From NCBI GenBank assembly GCA_009731375.1, contig BJOX01000029.1, positions 167,577-215,950 of the forward strand: 48,374 bases of DNA, read 5' to 3'. The DNA comes from Paulinella micropora. Lineage: Eukaryota; Cercozoa; Imbricatea; Euglyphida. Shown piece by piece: positions 7,324-15,265 of this stretch (its first letter is position 1; every line of letters starts with the position of its first letter). The notes beneath the pieces were generated by a model, which searched no databases, was not told where the DNA came from, and worked only from the letters and a program-made list of their open reading frames with translations. The position numbers and the translations under genes are program-made.

Positions 7324-7956
7324 ATGGGCAGTCAATATAAATCGCTCTTAGGCTTATCAGAAATTGCGGTTGACTCTTTAGATATAGCCAACCTTGATTT
7401 AACGAACACAAACATAGTGGGCTTATACACAGATAGGGTGCCAGAAGATGCTGACCCCGTAAATCTTTATTTTACTAATAGCCGATTTGATGCGAGGTTG
7501 GCTTTAAAATCAACAACGGACTTAAAAGAAGGCACTAATCTATACTATACTGATGGTAGGTTTGATGCGCGACTAACCACTAAATCAACCACTAACTTAA
7601 CCGAAGGAACTAACTTATACTACACCACAGCAAGGGCTAATACAGATTTTGACACAAGGATAGCAACTAAATCAATAGATGCTTTAAGTGATGTAGTCAT
7701 AACAGGCACCCCCGCTGATAATCAACTNNNNNNNNNNNNNNNNNNNNNNNNNNNNNNNNNNNNNNNNNNNNNNNNNNNNNNNNNNNNNNNNNNNNNNNNN
7801 NNNNNNNNNNNNNNNNNNNNNNNNNNNNNNNNNNNNNNNNNNNNNNNNNNNNNNNNNNNNNNNNNNNNNNNNNNNNNNNNNNNNNNNNNNNNNNNNNNNN
7901 NNNNNNNNNNNNNNNNNGACCAAACCATAACAGGAAACAAAACATTTACTACTTAA
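7324..7956 (+). CDS. Tail-fibre-like protein A (interrupted by gap)
   Basis: ATG at 7324. After about 45 residues (MGSQYKSLLGLSEIAVDSL) there are repeats of the pattern 'Asp-Leu-x-Glu-Gly-Thr-Asn-Leu-Tyr-Tyr-Thr-x-x-Arg', three visible (NLYFTNSRFDARL, NLYYTDGRFDARL, NLYYTTARANTDF), as in phage and giant-virus fibre shafts. An N gap occupies 7728-7917; after it the frame ends with DQTITGNKTFTT and a TAA at 7954-7956, a repeat found again in the next fibre gene. The gap length is arbitrary, so this could be one gene ending at 7956 or part of a longer fibre. A role in host-cell attachment is inferred. Confidence 0.65.
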   Translation: MGSQYKSLLGLSEIAVDSLDIANLDLTNTNIVGLYTDRVPEDADPVNLYFTNSRFDARLALKSTTDLKEGTNLYYTDGRFDARLTTKSTTNLTEGTNLYYTTARANTDFDTRIATKSIDALSDVVITGTPADNQXXXXXXXXXXXXXXXXXXXXXXXXXXXXXXXXXXXXXXXXXXXXXXXXXXXXXXXXXXXXXXXXDQTITGNKTFTT

Positions 7957-7986
7957 GGTAAGTTATTCTTCAATTACAACAATAAT

Positions 7987-10035
7987 ATGGGCTCTATTTA
8001 TTCGTCGGATGCGGGTGGAGCCACGGGCTATCCACTAACTATTGTCGGCTCGTCCATACTTTTTGCTCCAACAACAGGGGGTGGAATGACATTGACAAAT
8101 AATGTTTTAAATTTTAACAGCACAACNNNNNNNNNNNNNNNNNNNNNNNNNNNNNNNNNNNNNNNNNNNNGGCTATGACGGGCAGTTTAAATATGGGAGG
8201 ATTTTCAATAACAAATGTTAATCTTGTTGATGGCATTGATGTTTCTGCCCTTGATACCGCAGTCGTTAAACTAACAGGAGACCAAACCATAGCAGGAACC
8301 AAAACATTCAGCAATGTGGTAAATGCGAGTGCGGGGATTGATATGAAAAGCCAAAGCATAACAAATGTTAATCTTGTTGATGGTGTGGATGTTTCTACTC
8401 TTGACACTTCGGTTGTCAAACTAACAGGAGACCAAACCATAGCAGGGAATAAAAAATTTACTTCAACAATAGAAGTGCGGGGTGCCACAGGTCCAGCCGC
8501 TTTTGATGGTATTGGTATTGCCTTTGATACGGCGACAAATATAGGAGAGATTGTGGCACAAAAAATAGCAACCGCGGCCTATTATCCAATACAAATAACA
8601 GGGTCATATGTTGATTTATATGCGGGTGATAATGTAATCGCGACAGCAACGGGCACGACACTATCTTTAAACAACAGAAAAATAACAAATTTGGCNNNNN
8701 NNNNNATATCAACAACAACATTAACAACAACCGACAATATAGTAGTAGGAGCGGGTAAAAGTGTGATTATTGATAGAAGTGCTGTTGCTAATAATAAACT
8801 GGTTTTATATGATAGTGGAACACCTTCAACAACTGGATTTTATGGATTTGGTATTGCTAGTAATACATTAATTTATAATGTTAATGCTTCAACGGATAGC
8901 CACGTATTTTACTATGCTGCAACAAATGAATTATTTAGAATTAACAACACAGCAATCACTGCTTCAAAGGCAATAACCGCAAATGCGGGCATATCTGTTG
9001 TTAATAGCACGGCAGATATAAGAGGAGAAGCAAGAAGCGGGTCTCATGCTACACCAGTCGGGTTATATGTCACAGCCAATCTTGGAGCATCTTCTGGCGG
9101 TGTTGAATTTAGACACAGCAACGGGACACAGGGAGTTGGTTTTGGCTATAATTCAATATATGCTACGGGGAGCAGCACAAACCAAGATTTAAATTTTTAT
9201 GCGAGGGGAACAGGAGTAATCTATGCTCAGAGTGATACAAGCCTAACAACAGCATCCAGCGGATTTTTAACATTAAGAAAAAGACCAGGCAATACGACAA
9301 ACCCACAAATATTTATGAAAGCAGGAGACTCATCGGGTTATGCGGTAGTAATGAATACAGGTGGCTTATTACACGCTTGGTCAACTTCATTATCAAATGG
9401 TGAAAACAATACAGGATATGTTTTTATGTATGCGGGAGCAAATACATGGTCTTCTGGTTCAGACAGGCGATTAAAATCAGATATTAAAACACTAGACTGC
9501 GGGGATTGTTGCGATAAACTTATGAAAATAAATTGCTGTTCATATTATTTGAAATCAGACGAAAAGAAACAGAAAAAGAACCACGGATTTATTGCGGATG
9601 AAGTAAAAAAAATATTTCCAGAATTTGTATCTGAAAGTGGAATAAAAGCAGACGATGGAAATGGAAACTTTGAAGGTATATCATACACNNNNNNNNNNNN
9701 NNNNNNNNNNNNNNNNNNNNNNNNNNNNNNNNNNNNNNNNNNNNNNNNNNNNNNNNNNNNNNNNNNNNNNNNNNNNNNNNNNNNNNNNNNNNNNNNNNNN
9801 NNNNNNNNNNNNNNNNNNNNNNNNNNNNNNNNNNNNNNNNNNNNNNNNNNNNNNNNNNNNNNNNNNNNNNNNNNNNNNNNNNNNNNNNNNNNNNNNNNNN
9901 NNNNNNGTTCAACAATTATCAGAGAAGGTAGTTAATTTAGAAAAAGAAAATAAAACTTTACTTAATATATTACAAGACCAAACCAACCAATTAGCAGAAA
10001 TACGAGCAGTTTTATTTCCTTCTAATGCCCCCTAG
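7987..10035 (+). CDS. Tail-fibre-like protein B with C-terminal S74 intramolecular chaperone (gapped)
   Basis: Begins at ATG 7987 (MGSIYSSDAGG), passes gaps at 8127-8170, 8696-8705 and 9689-9906, and ends at TAG 10033-10035; frames shift across gaps because their sizes are nominal. The shaft shows duplicated modules (ITNVNLVDGIDVSALDT, LTGDQTIAGTKTF). From 9459 comes the endosialidase-type chaperone/peptidase S74 signature SDRRLKSDI with the Ser-Lys dyad used for self-cleavage, then HGFIADEVKKIFPEFV. After the last gap a coiled coil (VQQLSEKVVNLEKENKTL) closes the protein, as is usual for trimeric S74 chaperones. This domain folds and then releases trimeric fibres. The gene overlaps the next start by 11 bases. 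Confidence 0.82.
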
Positions 10036-10366
10036 ATTACACCCACCACCAATCATAGAAGTAGATGGAGGCGAACTCACACCAGAGTTAAAGAACCGTG
10101 TGCTTGATGTCCAAATTAAGCAGGAAGAAAAAAAATTAGACCACGAATACGAGGACAGCTGGGATTGCTGTTTGACTAAGCGAAAAACTGACAGCCGACT
10201 TATCAAATACTTGTTTCAAATGGGTATCATTATCGCCATCATCACCCTTTGTATCGTGAGGTTGTCTGAAAAGAACTTACCGTGTGAAGTTGCCAACACT
10301 TATGTTGGTATTTTAACACTATTAATAGGCATCTGCCTTCCTAGCCCATCTAGTTCAAAGAAGTGA
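10025..10366 (+). CDS. Small membrane protein, 113 aa
   Basis: ATG at 10025 overlaps the end of the S74 fibre gene in another frame, suggesting co-transcription. Residues 1-60 are hydrophilic with a Pro-rich start and a CC pair (residues 48-49). Two hydrophobic segments follow: about 62-80 (LFQMGIIIAIITLCIVRL) and about 91-105 (TYVGILTLLIGICL). A hairpin membrane topology is likely. No family recognised; small two-helix membrane proteins are frequent beside capsid genes in polinton-like viruses, but the function is not known. Confidence 0.68.
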   Translation: MPPRLHPPPIIEVDGGELTPELKNRVLDVQIKQEEKKLDHEYEDSWDCCLTKRKTDSRLIKYLFQMGIIIAIITLCIVRLSEKNLPCEVANTYVGILTLLIGICLPSPSSSKK

Positions 10367-10456
10367 GCATTCATACAGATAGACTTTATACCAAGAGCTA
10401 TCACCAGCACAGATTAGCGGAATGGCTTCATCAAAACTAACACACCAGTCTGACAT
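10355..10456 (-). CDS. Possible small Cys/Trp-rich protein, 33 aa
   Basis: Minus-strand ATG at 10456 to TGA at 10355-10357. The peptide (MSDWCVSFDEAIPLICAG...) has a protein-like composition with Cys, Trp and Tyr, and the frame is open upstream to 10506 with three further Cys residues but no ATG. It fills an otherwise empty 255-base gap between plus-strand genes. No homologue recognised; it may be chance. Confidence 0.2.
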   Translation of the reverse strand: MSDWCVSFDEAIPLICAGDSSWYKVYLYECSLL

Positions 10457-10621
10457 CGGCTTATACACACATCCCTTTTGAATACACCACACACAACTTT
10501 CATTTTTTTAACACTGACTCGCGAATAGAAATCACAAGCAGTCCGACCTAACACAGAGCACACAAATAATAATATTAATAACATAATATATTATACAACA
10601 TATAGAAACAAAAAATCGCAA

Positions 10622-10984
10622 ATGACGGATTTCAAATACCAAAAGATTATTTTTCTCAGTAATGATTTTGCTGGCGGTAGCAAGACATTTGACAAAAACA
10701 TTCAAATGAGCTTTACACCAACAAGAATGAATGTAAAGTTTATCCACTATATGAACGATATGACTGAGACGAAAACGAAAATCCTTTATATGGACCGTAT
10801 TGGAATTATCGGCACATTCGCCGACAGCACCACGGCAAACATTTCAAATCTCGGTTATAATCTTGGAAATATCGGCTGGACTGACGGACAGTATTCGTTT
10901 AGGGTATTGAAAACAGACAGCGGTAATATTGAGACTGACCAACTAGCTGGAAGAATTGTTATTTGTTTAGAATTTTTGGCTTGA
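10622..10984 (+). CDS. Unknown probable structural protein, 120 aa
   Basis: ATG at 10622 after a strongly AT-rich leader (10560-10615, with ACATATAG). The product alternates beta-prone hydrophobic stretches and polar turns (FTPTRMNVKFIHYMND, TKILYMDRIGIIGTF, AGRIVICLEFLA), suggesting a compact beta protein. No family recognised. Twelve bases separate it from the packaging ATPase, and it sits at the head of the morphogenesis cluster, so a minor virion component is a reasonable but unproven guess. Confidence 0.65.
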   Translation: MTDFKYQKIIFLSNDFAGGSKTFDKNIQMSFTPTRMNVKFIHYMNDMTETKTKILYMDRIGIIGTFADSTTANISNLGYNLGNIGWTDGQYSFRVLKTDSGNIETDQLAGRIVICLEFLA

Positions 10985-10996
10985 TAAAATATAGCG

Positions 10997-11818
10997 ATGG
11001 AAAAAATTAACAATGTTAAAGTTAAACCAGTTAAGCAAAACGGAGATGGCGAGAAGCTGTCAAAAGGACATAAGTTATTTGGCGAGCCGTATGCCAATAT
11101 TTTTCTTCTCGCTCGTAAAAAGAGTGGCAAGACGACCGCACTGTTTGAAATCCTGAAACGAACCACCGACAAAAAAACGAGGATTGTCATTATCGCCAGC
11201 ACAATACACAAGGACCACATTTACAAAGAAATGGTTAAGCACTTCAAGAAGAAAGGCAATCCAATGGCTATATACACATATTTGAAAACGGATGGACTGT
11301 CTGTGATTGATTACGAATTGGACAAGCTCAATAAGCCAGATGAGGAAGAAGGCGAAATCATTCAAGACGAGAAAGAAGAACCGAAGCCGAAGTTTTTATA
11401 CTTTGGTAAAGAGGAAGAGAAGAAGAAGCAGGAGGGAGGCGAAAAACCACCGAGGCCGAGCAAATACATCACACCAGAAGTCGTTTTCGTGCTAGATGAT
11501 TTGGGTAGTGGGTTAAGGGATAAATCAGTGAGCGACCTACTTAAAAAAAATAGACACTACAAGTCAAAGGTGATTATGAGCTCTCAGTATCTACAAGACC
11601 TTAGACCTGAGGCGATAAAACAATTAGACTACATTTTAATCTTTCCAGGTCAAAGTGTGGATAAAATGGAACTTGTATATAAGCATCTCTCTTTGGGATA
11701 CGACCTTGAATACTTTATTGAAAAATATCACGAGGCGACAAAAGAACGATTTAACTTTTTGTATGTGGATGCGGTATCGGACGAGCTAAGGCAGAATTTT
11801 AATATTCGTTTTAAGTAA
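10997..11818 (+). CDS. FtsK/HerA-type genome-packaging ATPase (A32-like)
   Basis: A 273-residue P-loop ATPase. Walker A lies at residues 39-46 (ARKKSGKT, with Ala where Gly is usual at the first position), preceded by the beta strand NIFLL. A charged insert rich in Glu and Lys spans about 115-155. Walker B is VVFVLDDLGSG with D167-D168, followed by a sensor-like VIMSSQYLQDLRP at about 192-204. Members of this family pump the genome into preformed capsids of double-jelly-roll viruses. It opens the conserved order ATPase, protease, minor capsid, major capsid, known from virophages and polintons. A weak ATATAG motif lies just before the ATG. Confidence 0.88.
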   Translation: MEKINNVKVKPVKQNGDGEKLSKGHKLFGEPYANIFLLARKKSGKTTALFEILKRTTDKKTRIVIIASTIHKDHIYKEMVKHFKKKGNPMAIYTYLKTDGLSVIDYELDKLNKPDEEEGEIIQDEKEEPKPKFLYFGKEEEKKKQEGGEKPPRPSKYITPEVVFVLDDLGSGLRDKSVSDLLKKNRHYKSKVIMSSQYLQDLRPEAIKQLDYILIFPGQSVDKMELVYKHLSLGYDLEYFIEKYHEATKERFNFLYVDAVSDELRQNFNIRFK

Positions 11819-11828
11819 TTTTTATATT

Positions 11829-11855
11829 ATTTATTTTTTTTCAAACATTATATAG
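11829..11855 (+). promoter_or_regulatory. T-rich late-promoter-like motif before 107-aa gene
   Basis: TTTATTTTTTTTC followed by ATTATATAG directly before the ATG at 11856. The same two-part layout occurs at 14363-14386 before the minor capsid gene; the T-rich part is also found before the protease, major capsid and third fibre genes. Confidence 0.5.
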
Positions 11856-12179
11856 ATGCCAACATCACCAGTGATTATTTCACAACCAGCGGGATACAAT
11901 ATCGGATACAATCCAAGCCCAGTAAGTATGCCACAAGCAGGAGGTGCGAAGAACAGAAAGAAGAAGGGAAAAAAGAAACAAACAGGAGGCAAAGTTAATT
12001 GGAAAAAAGTCGGACAAGCGATAGTGGATGCTAATAGGTTTATCAAGAAGAACCAGTTGATTTCAAGGGGTGCTACCTTTCTTAGCGATGTCGGAGTGCC
12101 TTATGCGGACCGTGTAGCGAGGGCGGCGGCCAAACAAGGCTACGGCAAGCAACGAGGAGGAGCAGTCAAATTTCGTTAA
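11856..12179 (+). CDS. Small basic protein with Gly-Gly motifs, 107 aa
   Basis: Residues 28-46 are a Lys/Arg-rich stretch framed by Gly-Gly (QAGGAKNRKKKGKKKQTGG), the middle is helical (VGQAIVDANRFIKKNQLI), and the end carries another Gly-Gly (KQRGGAVKFR). The composition resembles virion core or DNA-condensing proteins of adenovirus-like viruses, which are cut by the viral protease at Gly-Gly or Gly-X sites; this is inference. The neighbours are the packaging ATPase upstream and the protease downstream. Confidence 0.7.
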   Translation: MPTSPVIISQPAGYNIGYNPSPVSMPQAGGAKNRKKKGKKKQTGGKVNWKKVGQAIVDANRFIKKNQLISRGATFLSDVGVPYADRVARAAAKQGYGKQRGGAVKFR

Positions 12180-12238
12180 ACCCCCAACATTGGTTTTATA
12201 TTACTGGCTATCGCCGTAGGAGATAAACTAAACTTTCT

Positions 12239-12254
12239 ATTAATTTTTTTCGCT
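12239..12254 (+). promoter_or_regulatory. T-rich promoter-like motif before protease
   Basis: ATTAATTTTTTTCGCT, a variant of the T-rich motif found before other virion genes, about 65 bases ahead of the protease ATG. The intervening stretch includes TTTTTTAAAAAA and the GGTCGTAGG dyad. Confidence 0.4.
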
Positions 12255-12284
12255 AACATATACGAACCTTTTTTAAAAAAGCTT

Positions 12285-12320
12285 CACCAAAAAGTCGGGT
12301 CGTAGGGTGTCCCTACAATG
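12285..12320 (+). promoter_or_regulatory. GGTCGTAGG dyad abutting the protease start
   Basis: GTAGGG (12302-12307), a 3-base loop, CCCTAC (12311-12316), one A, then the ATG. Together with the preceding CACC, A-run and GTCGGGTC it forms a stretch of about 36 bases shared with the region before the integrase ATG in the partial copy (1449-1486). As RNA, the hairpin would sit directly on the start codon. Confidence 0.6.
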
Positions 12321-14345
12321 GTTGTAAAAAAACCGCGAAAACTACGGCCCCCCAGAATATACAGAACCAAAGATGGCCGACCATATATCAAAGTGAAAGG
12401 CAGACGAGCATATCTCAACTTTGGCGAGAAAACGAATGACCTTTCAACACTTCAAATCGTTAAACTGTTTCTGAAATATATGAAAGGGGACAATAAAACG
12501 AAGAAAACACGAAAGACGAAGGAGCGAATTGTTAAGTCCGAATTCAATCGCCTTGAACACGAGAACCGCAACCAGATACAAAACAACCTGCTGAAAAAAT
12601 ATGAACTAATACACGAGCAGGAGCAAAAGGAAAAGAAGTTAAGAGAACAGGCAGAAGATGAAAAGAAAAGAATTGAGAGGAAGGAGAATGCTGACATTAA
12701 AGAAAGACAAGAAGAATTAATCAGGGAGGCGAACAGAGAGCAAAAACTTATAGAGGATGTAAAATTTGAACAAGATAGAAAAAACAATTTAATGCTATTA
12801 CCGCCTTTCCAACCTCAATACATACAAGCACCACCACAAGTAGGACCACCACAAGCACCACAAGCCCCACAAGCACCACAAGCACCACAAGCACCACAAG
12901 CACCACAAGCACCACCACAAGCACCACCACAAGCACCACCACAAGCACCACAAGCACCAGAAGAAAAGCAGATACCATTGAAAACAAAAGAAGAGAAAAA
13001 GGCCGAAAAGGAATTAAAAGAAAAATACATTGAATTAATGAAGAAAGCGGGCTTTACAACTAAATTTATTAAAAGTTTGAGCAAAACAGAATTTATCAAA
13101 CTTGGCACAGGAATAGAGAAAGCGATAGCCGATGCCCAATCAGCAGATGAGCAGAAAGAACTGGCTGAACAATATAAAAAAGAATTAGAACAAGAAAAAA
13201 AACTAGCGGAGGCCAAAGCGAAACACTTTGAAATTAAAGATAAAGTATCATACATATCCGCAGGTTTAAGAAATGATTACAAGTATCCGAAATTGGATAT
13301 ACCCAAAACTTTGGGCCCTGCTTTGGAAAAAGAAATGAAAGCTCGGGGCAAACCACCACCCAAAAAAGTTAAAGGAAAACACACGACAGCGGGTATGGCA
13401 CAGGTTATAGTAGATGAAGGTATTGATTTAGGAATAGACCAGAATGAAATGAGAAAGAAACTCGCTGATTATTTGGGAATAAACCAAGCTGGTGCTGGGG
13501 CAAAAACGATGGAGGAATTAATACACAAACTTTTAACGATAGCAAAAATTAAGAAATATTTGAAGAAGGGCAAATACAGAAAAAAAATGAAGAAGAAGGA
13601 TTATGTAAATAACTTAGTAACTGAAATGAGAAGCGACCCAAACATTAAAAATCAAGTTTCAAATACTCTCGGTATTCAACCAACCGAAGAACAGCCAACA
13701 GAAGAGCATCCACCGCAACAACCACAGCCAACAGAAGAGCAACAACCAGCACAACAACCACAGCCAACAGAAGAGCAACAACCAGCACCAACAGAAGAGC
13801 AAACACCTCCAACAGAAGAGCAACAAAAACTACCAGCGAACTTAGCGGGTGAAGGTAGAGGATTAATGACGGACGAAATAGACAACATTATGAAAAAGCA
13901 CGATTGGTATTTGGGGACTGTGGCGAGCGACGAAATAAACAAACTGAAACCAGAAAAAAGAAAGAAGTATGGCTTTATAATGAACTTGGATAAGTCTAGC
14001 CAACCAGGCTCACATTGGATTGCTGTTTGGATTGACACCATTAAAGACGACACTATTGAAATCTACGACCCGCTCGCCATCTATAAGCCGACTGAGCTAT
14101 TTCTACACCAAATGAAACAGCTTATTGAAAAGAGTAAGCCGAACACATACCTGCTTATGAAGGTCAATCAGGTTAAAAACCAAAGTGATACAACTGATAC
14201 TTGCGGGTGGCATAGTATTAGGTTTTTGTTAGAGCGGGCGAAAGGGAACCGCTTTAAATTTGCTAGCGGTTGGACGGACTTAAAAGAAAAAGAGGCGGAT
14301 GAGTTGAAAACCCAGAACGGCTACGGCTTTGACACTTTTATCTAG
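12318..14345 (+). CDS. Adenain/Ulp1-like cysteine protease with long N-terminal extension, 675 aa
   Basis: The C-terminal domain (about residues 510-675) carries a C48/adenain-type active site: H566 (GSHWIAVW), D584 (EIYDPLA), Q618 (KVNQVK) and C629 (DTCGWHSIRFLL). In polintons, virophages and adenoviruses this enzyme processes capsid precursors. Here it is fused to a large N-terminal region: a basic start (PRKLRPPRIYRTKDGRPYIK, residues about 6-25), a long charged coiled coil (about 60-155), a Pro-Gln-Ala repeat (about 172-212), a mixed Lys-rich helical part, and TEEQ/PQ repeats (about 455-510). Usual proteases of this group are only about 200 residues, so the extension is notable and may tether the enzyme to DNA or the capsid interior. 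It lies in the expected place before the capsid genes. Confidence 0.88.
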   Translation: MVVKKPRKLRPPRIYRTKDGRPYIKVKGRRAYLNFGEKTNDLSTLQIVKLFLKYMKGDNKTKKTRKTKERIVKSEFNRLEHENRNQIQNNLLKKYELIHEQEQKEKKLREQAEDEKKRIERKENADIKERQEELIREANREQKLIEDVKFEQDRKNNLMLLPPFQPQYIQAPPQVGPPQAPQAPQAPQAPQAPQAPQAPPQAPPQAPPQAPQAPEEKQIPLKTKEEKKAEKELKEKYIELMKKAGFTTKFIKSLSKTEFIKLGTGIEKAIADAQSADEQKELAEQYKKELEQEKKLAEAKAKHFEIKDKVSYISAGLRNDYKYPKLDIPKTLGPALEKEMKARGKPPPKKVKGKHTTAGMAQVIVDEGIDLGIDQNEMRKKLADYLGINQAGAGAKTMEELIHKLLTIAKIKKYLKKGKYRKKMKKKDYVNNLVTEMRSDPNIKNQVSNTLGIQPTEEQPTEEHPPQQPQPTEEQQPAQQPQPTEEQQPAPTEEQTPPTEEQQKLPANLAGEGRGLMTDEIDNIMKKHDWYLGTVASDEINKLKPEKRKKYGFIMNLDKSSQPGSHWIAVWIDTIKDDTIEIYDPLAIYKPTELFLHQMKQLIEKSKPNTYLLMKVNQVKNQSDTTDTCGWHSIRFLLERAKGNRFKFASGWTDLKEKEADELKTQNGYGFDTFI

Positions 14346-14362
14346 GTAATTAAAACAAAAAT

Positions 14363-14386
14363 ATATTTTTTCATTATATAGGTGCG
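14363..14386 (+). promoter_or_regulatory. T-rich late-promoter-like motif before minor capsid gene
   Basis: ATATTTTTTCATTATATAG followed by a few bases and the ATG at 14387. It matches the layout at 11829-11855 (T-run, C, then ATTATATAG). Confidence 0.5.
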
Positions 14387-15202
14387 ATGGAATATAGAGG
14401 TGGGCGAAGTAGCAATATTTACTATGTCAATAGCAAAAATAGGATAAACGGCACGGACAGTGATTTCACTCACTCCATTGATATGAAATCGCTAGACAAT
14501 CCAACACATTGTAAAATTTTACATATCTATGTGCCTAAGTCGTATTACTCTGTGGCGAGCCCCTATAATACTTTTATTCTGAGTGAGAATGGTAACGAGG
14601 CACTCATTACGATACCAGATGGCAACTACACAATGAACAACTTAAAAAATAAGCTGGCCGAGGTGCTAACCGCAGAAAGTCCCAACGACTACACATACAC
14701 AATAACAAGCAACAATACGAATACTGACCCAGAAGATGGCAAGCTAACATTCACCGTAGCGAACAATCCCATTAACATTCAACCGCGGTTTGTATTTGAC
14801 GACGAAACTCGTATTCACGAAATTATGGGTTTTGAGCGGTCCTCTACTTACTTCTTCGCTAATAATACACTGAGGTCGCCGAATGTCATAATCTTGACTG
14901 GCGAAAAAACATTATATTTACAGTCAGATTTAGTCGGCGAAGGTGATAATCACGTGCTCCAAGAAATATACACAGCGAATGAAATCCCGTTTGGGTCTGT
15001 TATCTATGACGGCTCGGGTAGTGAATATGGCAAACGGCTATCTACAAGTTTAAGCAATGTGTATCGTTTTTATTTGACTGACGAAAACGACCAAGCCATT
15101 AACCTAAACGGGCTCGGCATTGTAATGACTTTGTTGATTTACAGAGAAACAAATTACTTTAATTTATTTACATCATTCTTCAATTTGTTGAAATCAAGGT
15201 AA
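14387..15202 (+). CDS. Minor capsid (penton-like) protein, 271 aa
   Basis: The N-terminal pattern 'Ile-Tyr-Tyr-Val-(Asn/Asp)-Ser-(Lys/Arg)-Asn-Arg-x-x-Gly-Thr-Asp-Ser-Asp-Phe' (residues about 11-27) followed by a Ser-Ile-Asp strand is typical of polinton penton proteins, as are IPDGNYTMNNLKNKL (about 83-97) and the LYLQSDLVG strand. The family has a single jelly-roll fold and forms the capsid vertices. Length and place, between protease and major capsid gene, agree. A Gly-Gly at residues 5-6 (MEYRGG) may be a protease site; the major capsid protein has one at almost the same place. Confidence 0.85.
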   Translation: MEYRGGRSSNIYYVNSKNRINGTDSDFTHSIDMKSLDNPTHCKILHIYVPKSYYSVASPYNTFILSENGNEALITIPDGNYTMNNLKNKLAEVLTAESPNDYTYTITSNNTNTDPEDGKLTFTVANNPINIQPRFVFDDETRIHEIMGFERSSTYFFANNTLRSPNVIILTGEKTLYLQSDLVGEGDNHVLQEIYTANEIPFGSVIYDGSGSEYGKRLSTSLSNVYRFYLTDENDQAINLNGLGIVMTLLIYRETNYFNLFTSFFNLLKSR

Positions 15203-15206
15203 TTAA

Positions 15207-15224
15207 TTAATTTATTTTTTTCTC
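15207..15224 (+). promoter_or_regulatory. T-rich late-promoter-like motif before major capsid gene
   Basis: TTAATTTATTTTTTTCTC, about 40 bases before the capsid ATG. A nearly identical string is at 16806-16825 before the third fibre gene, making these two the best-matching pair in the element. Confidence 0.5.
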
Positions 15225-15265
15225 ATATTAAAATATAAGACAACTGAAAAAAGAAGAAAAACGAA

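Noticed and set aside
12748-13255. Minus-strand Val/Leu and Cys-Gly-Ala repeat frames inside the protease gene
   Set aside because: Antisense reading of the Pro-Gln-Ala repeat of the protease extension.
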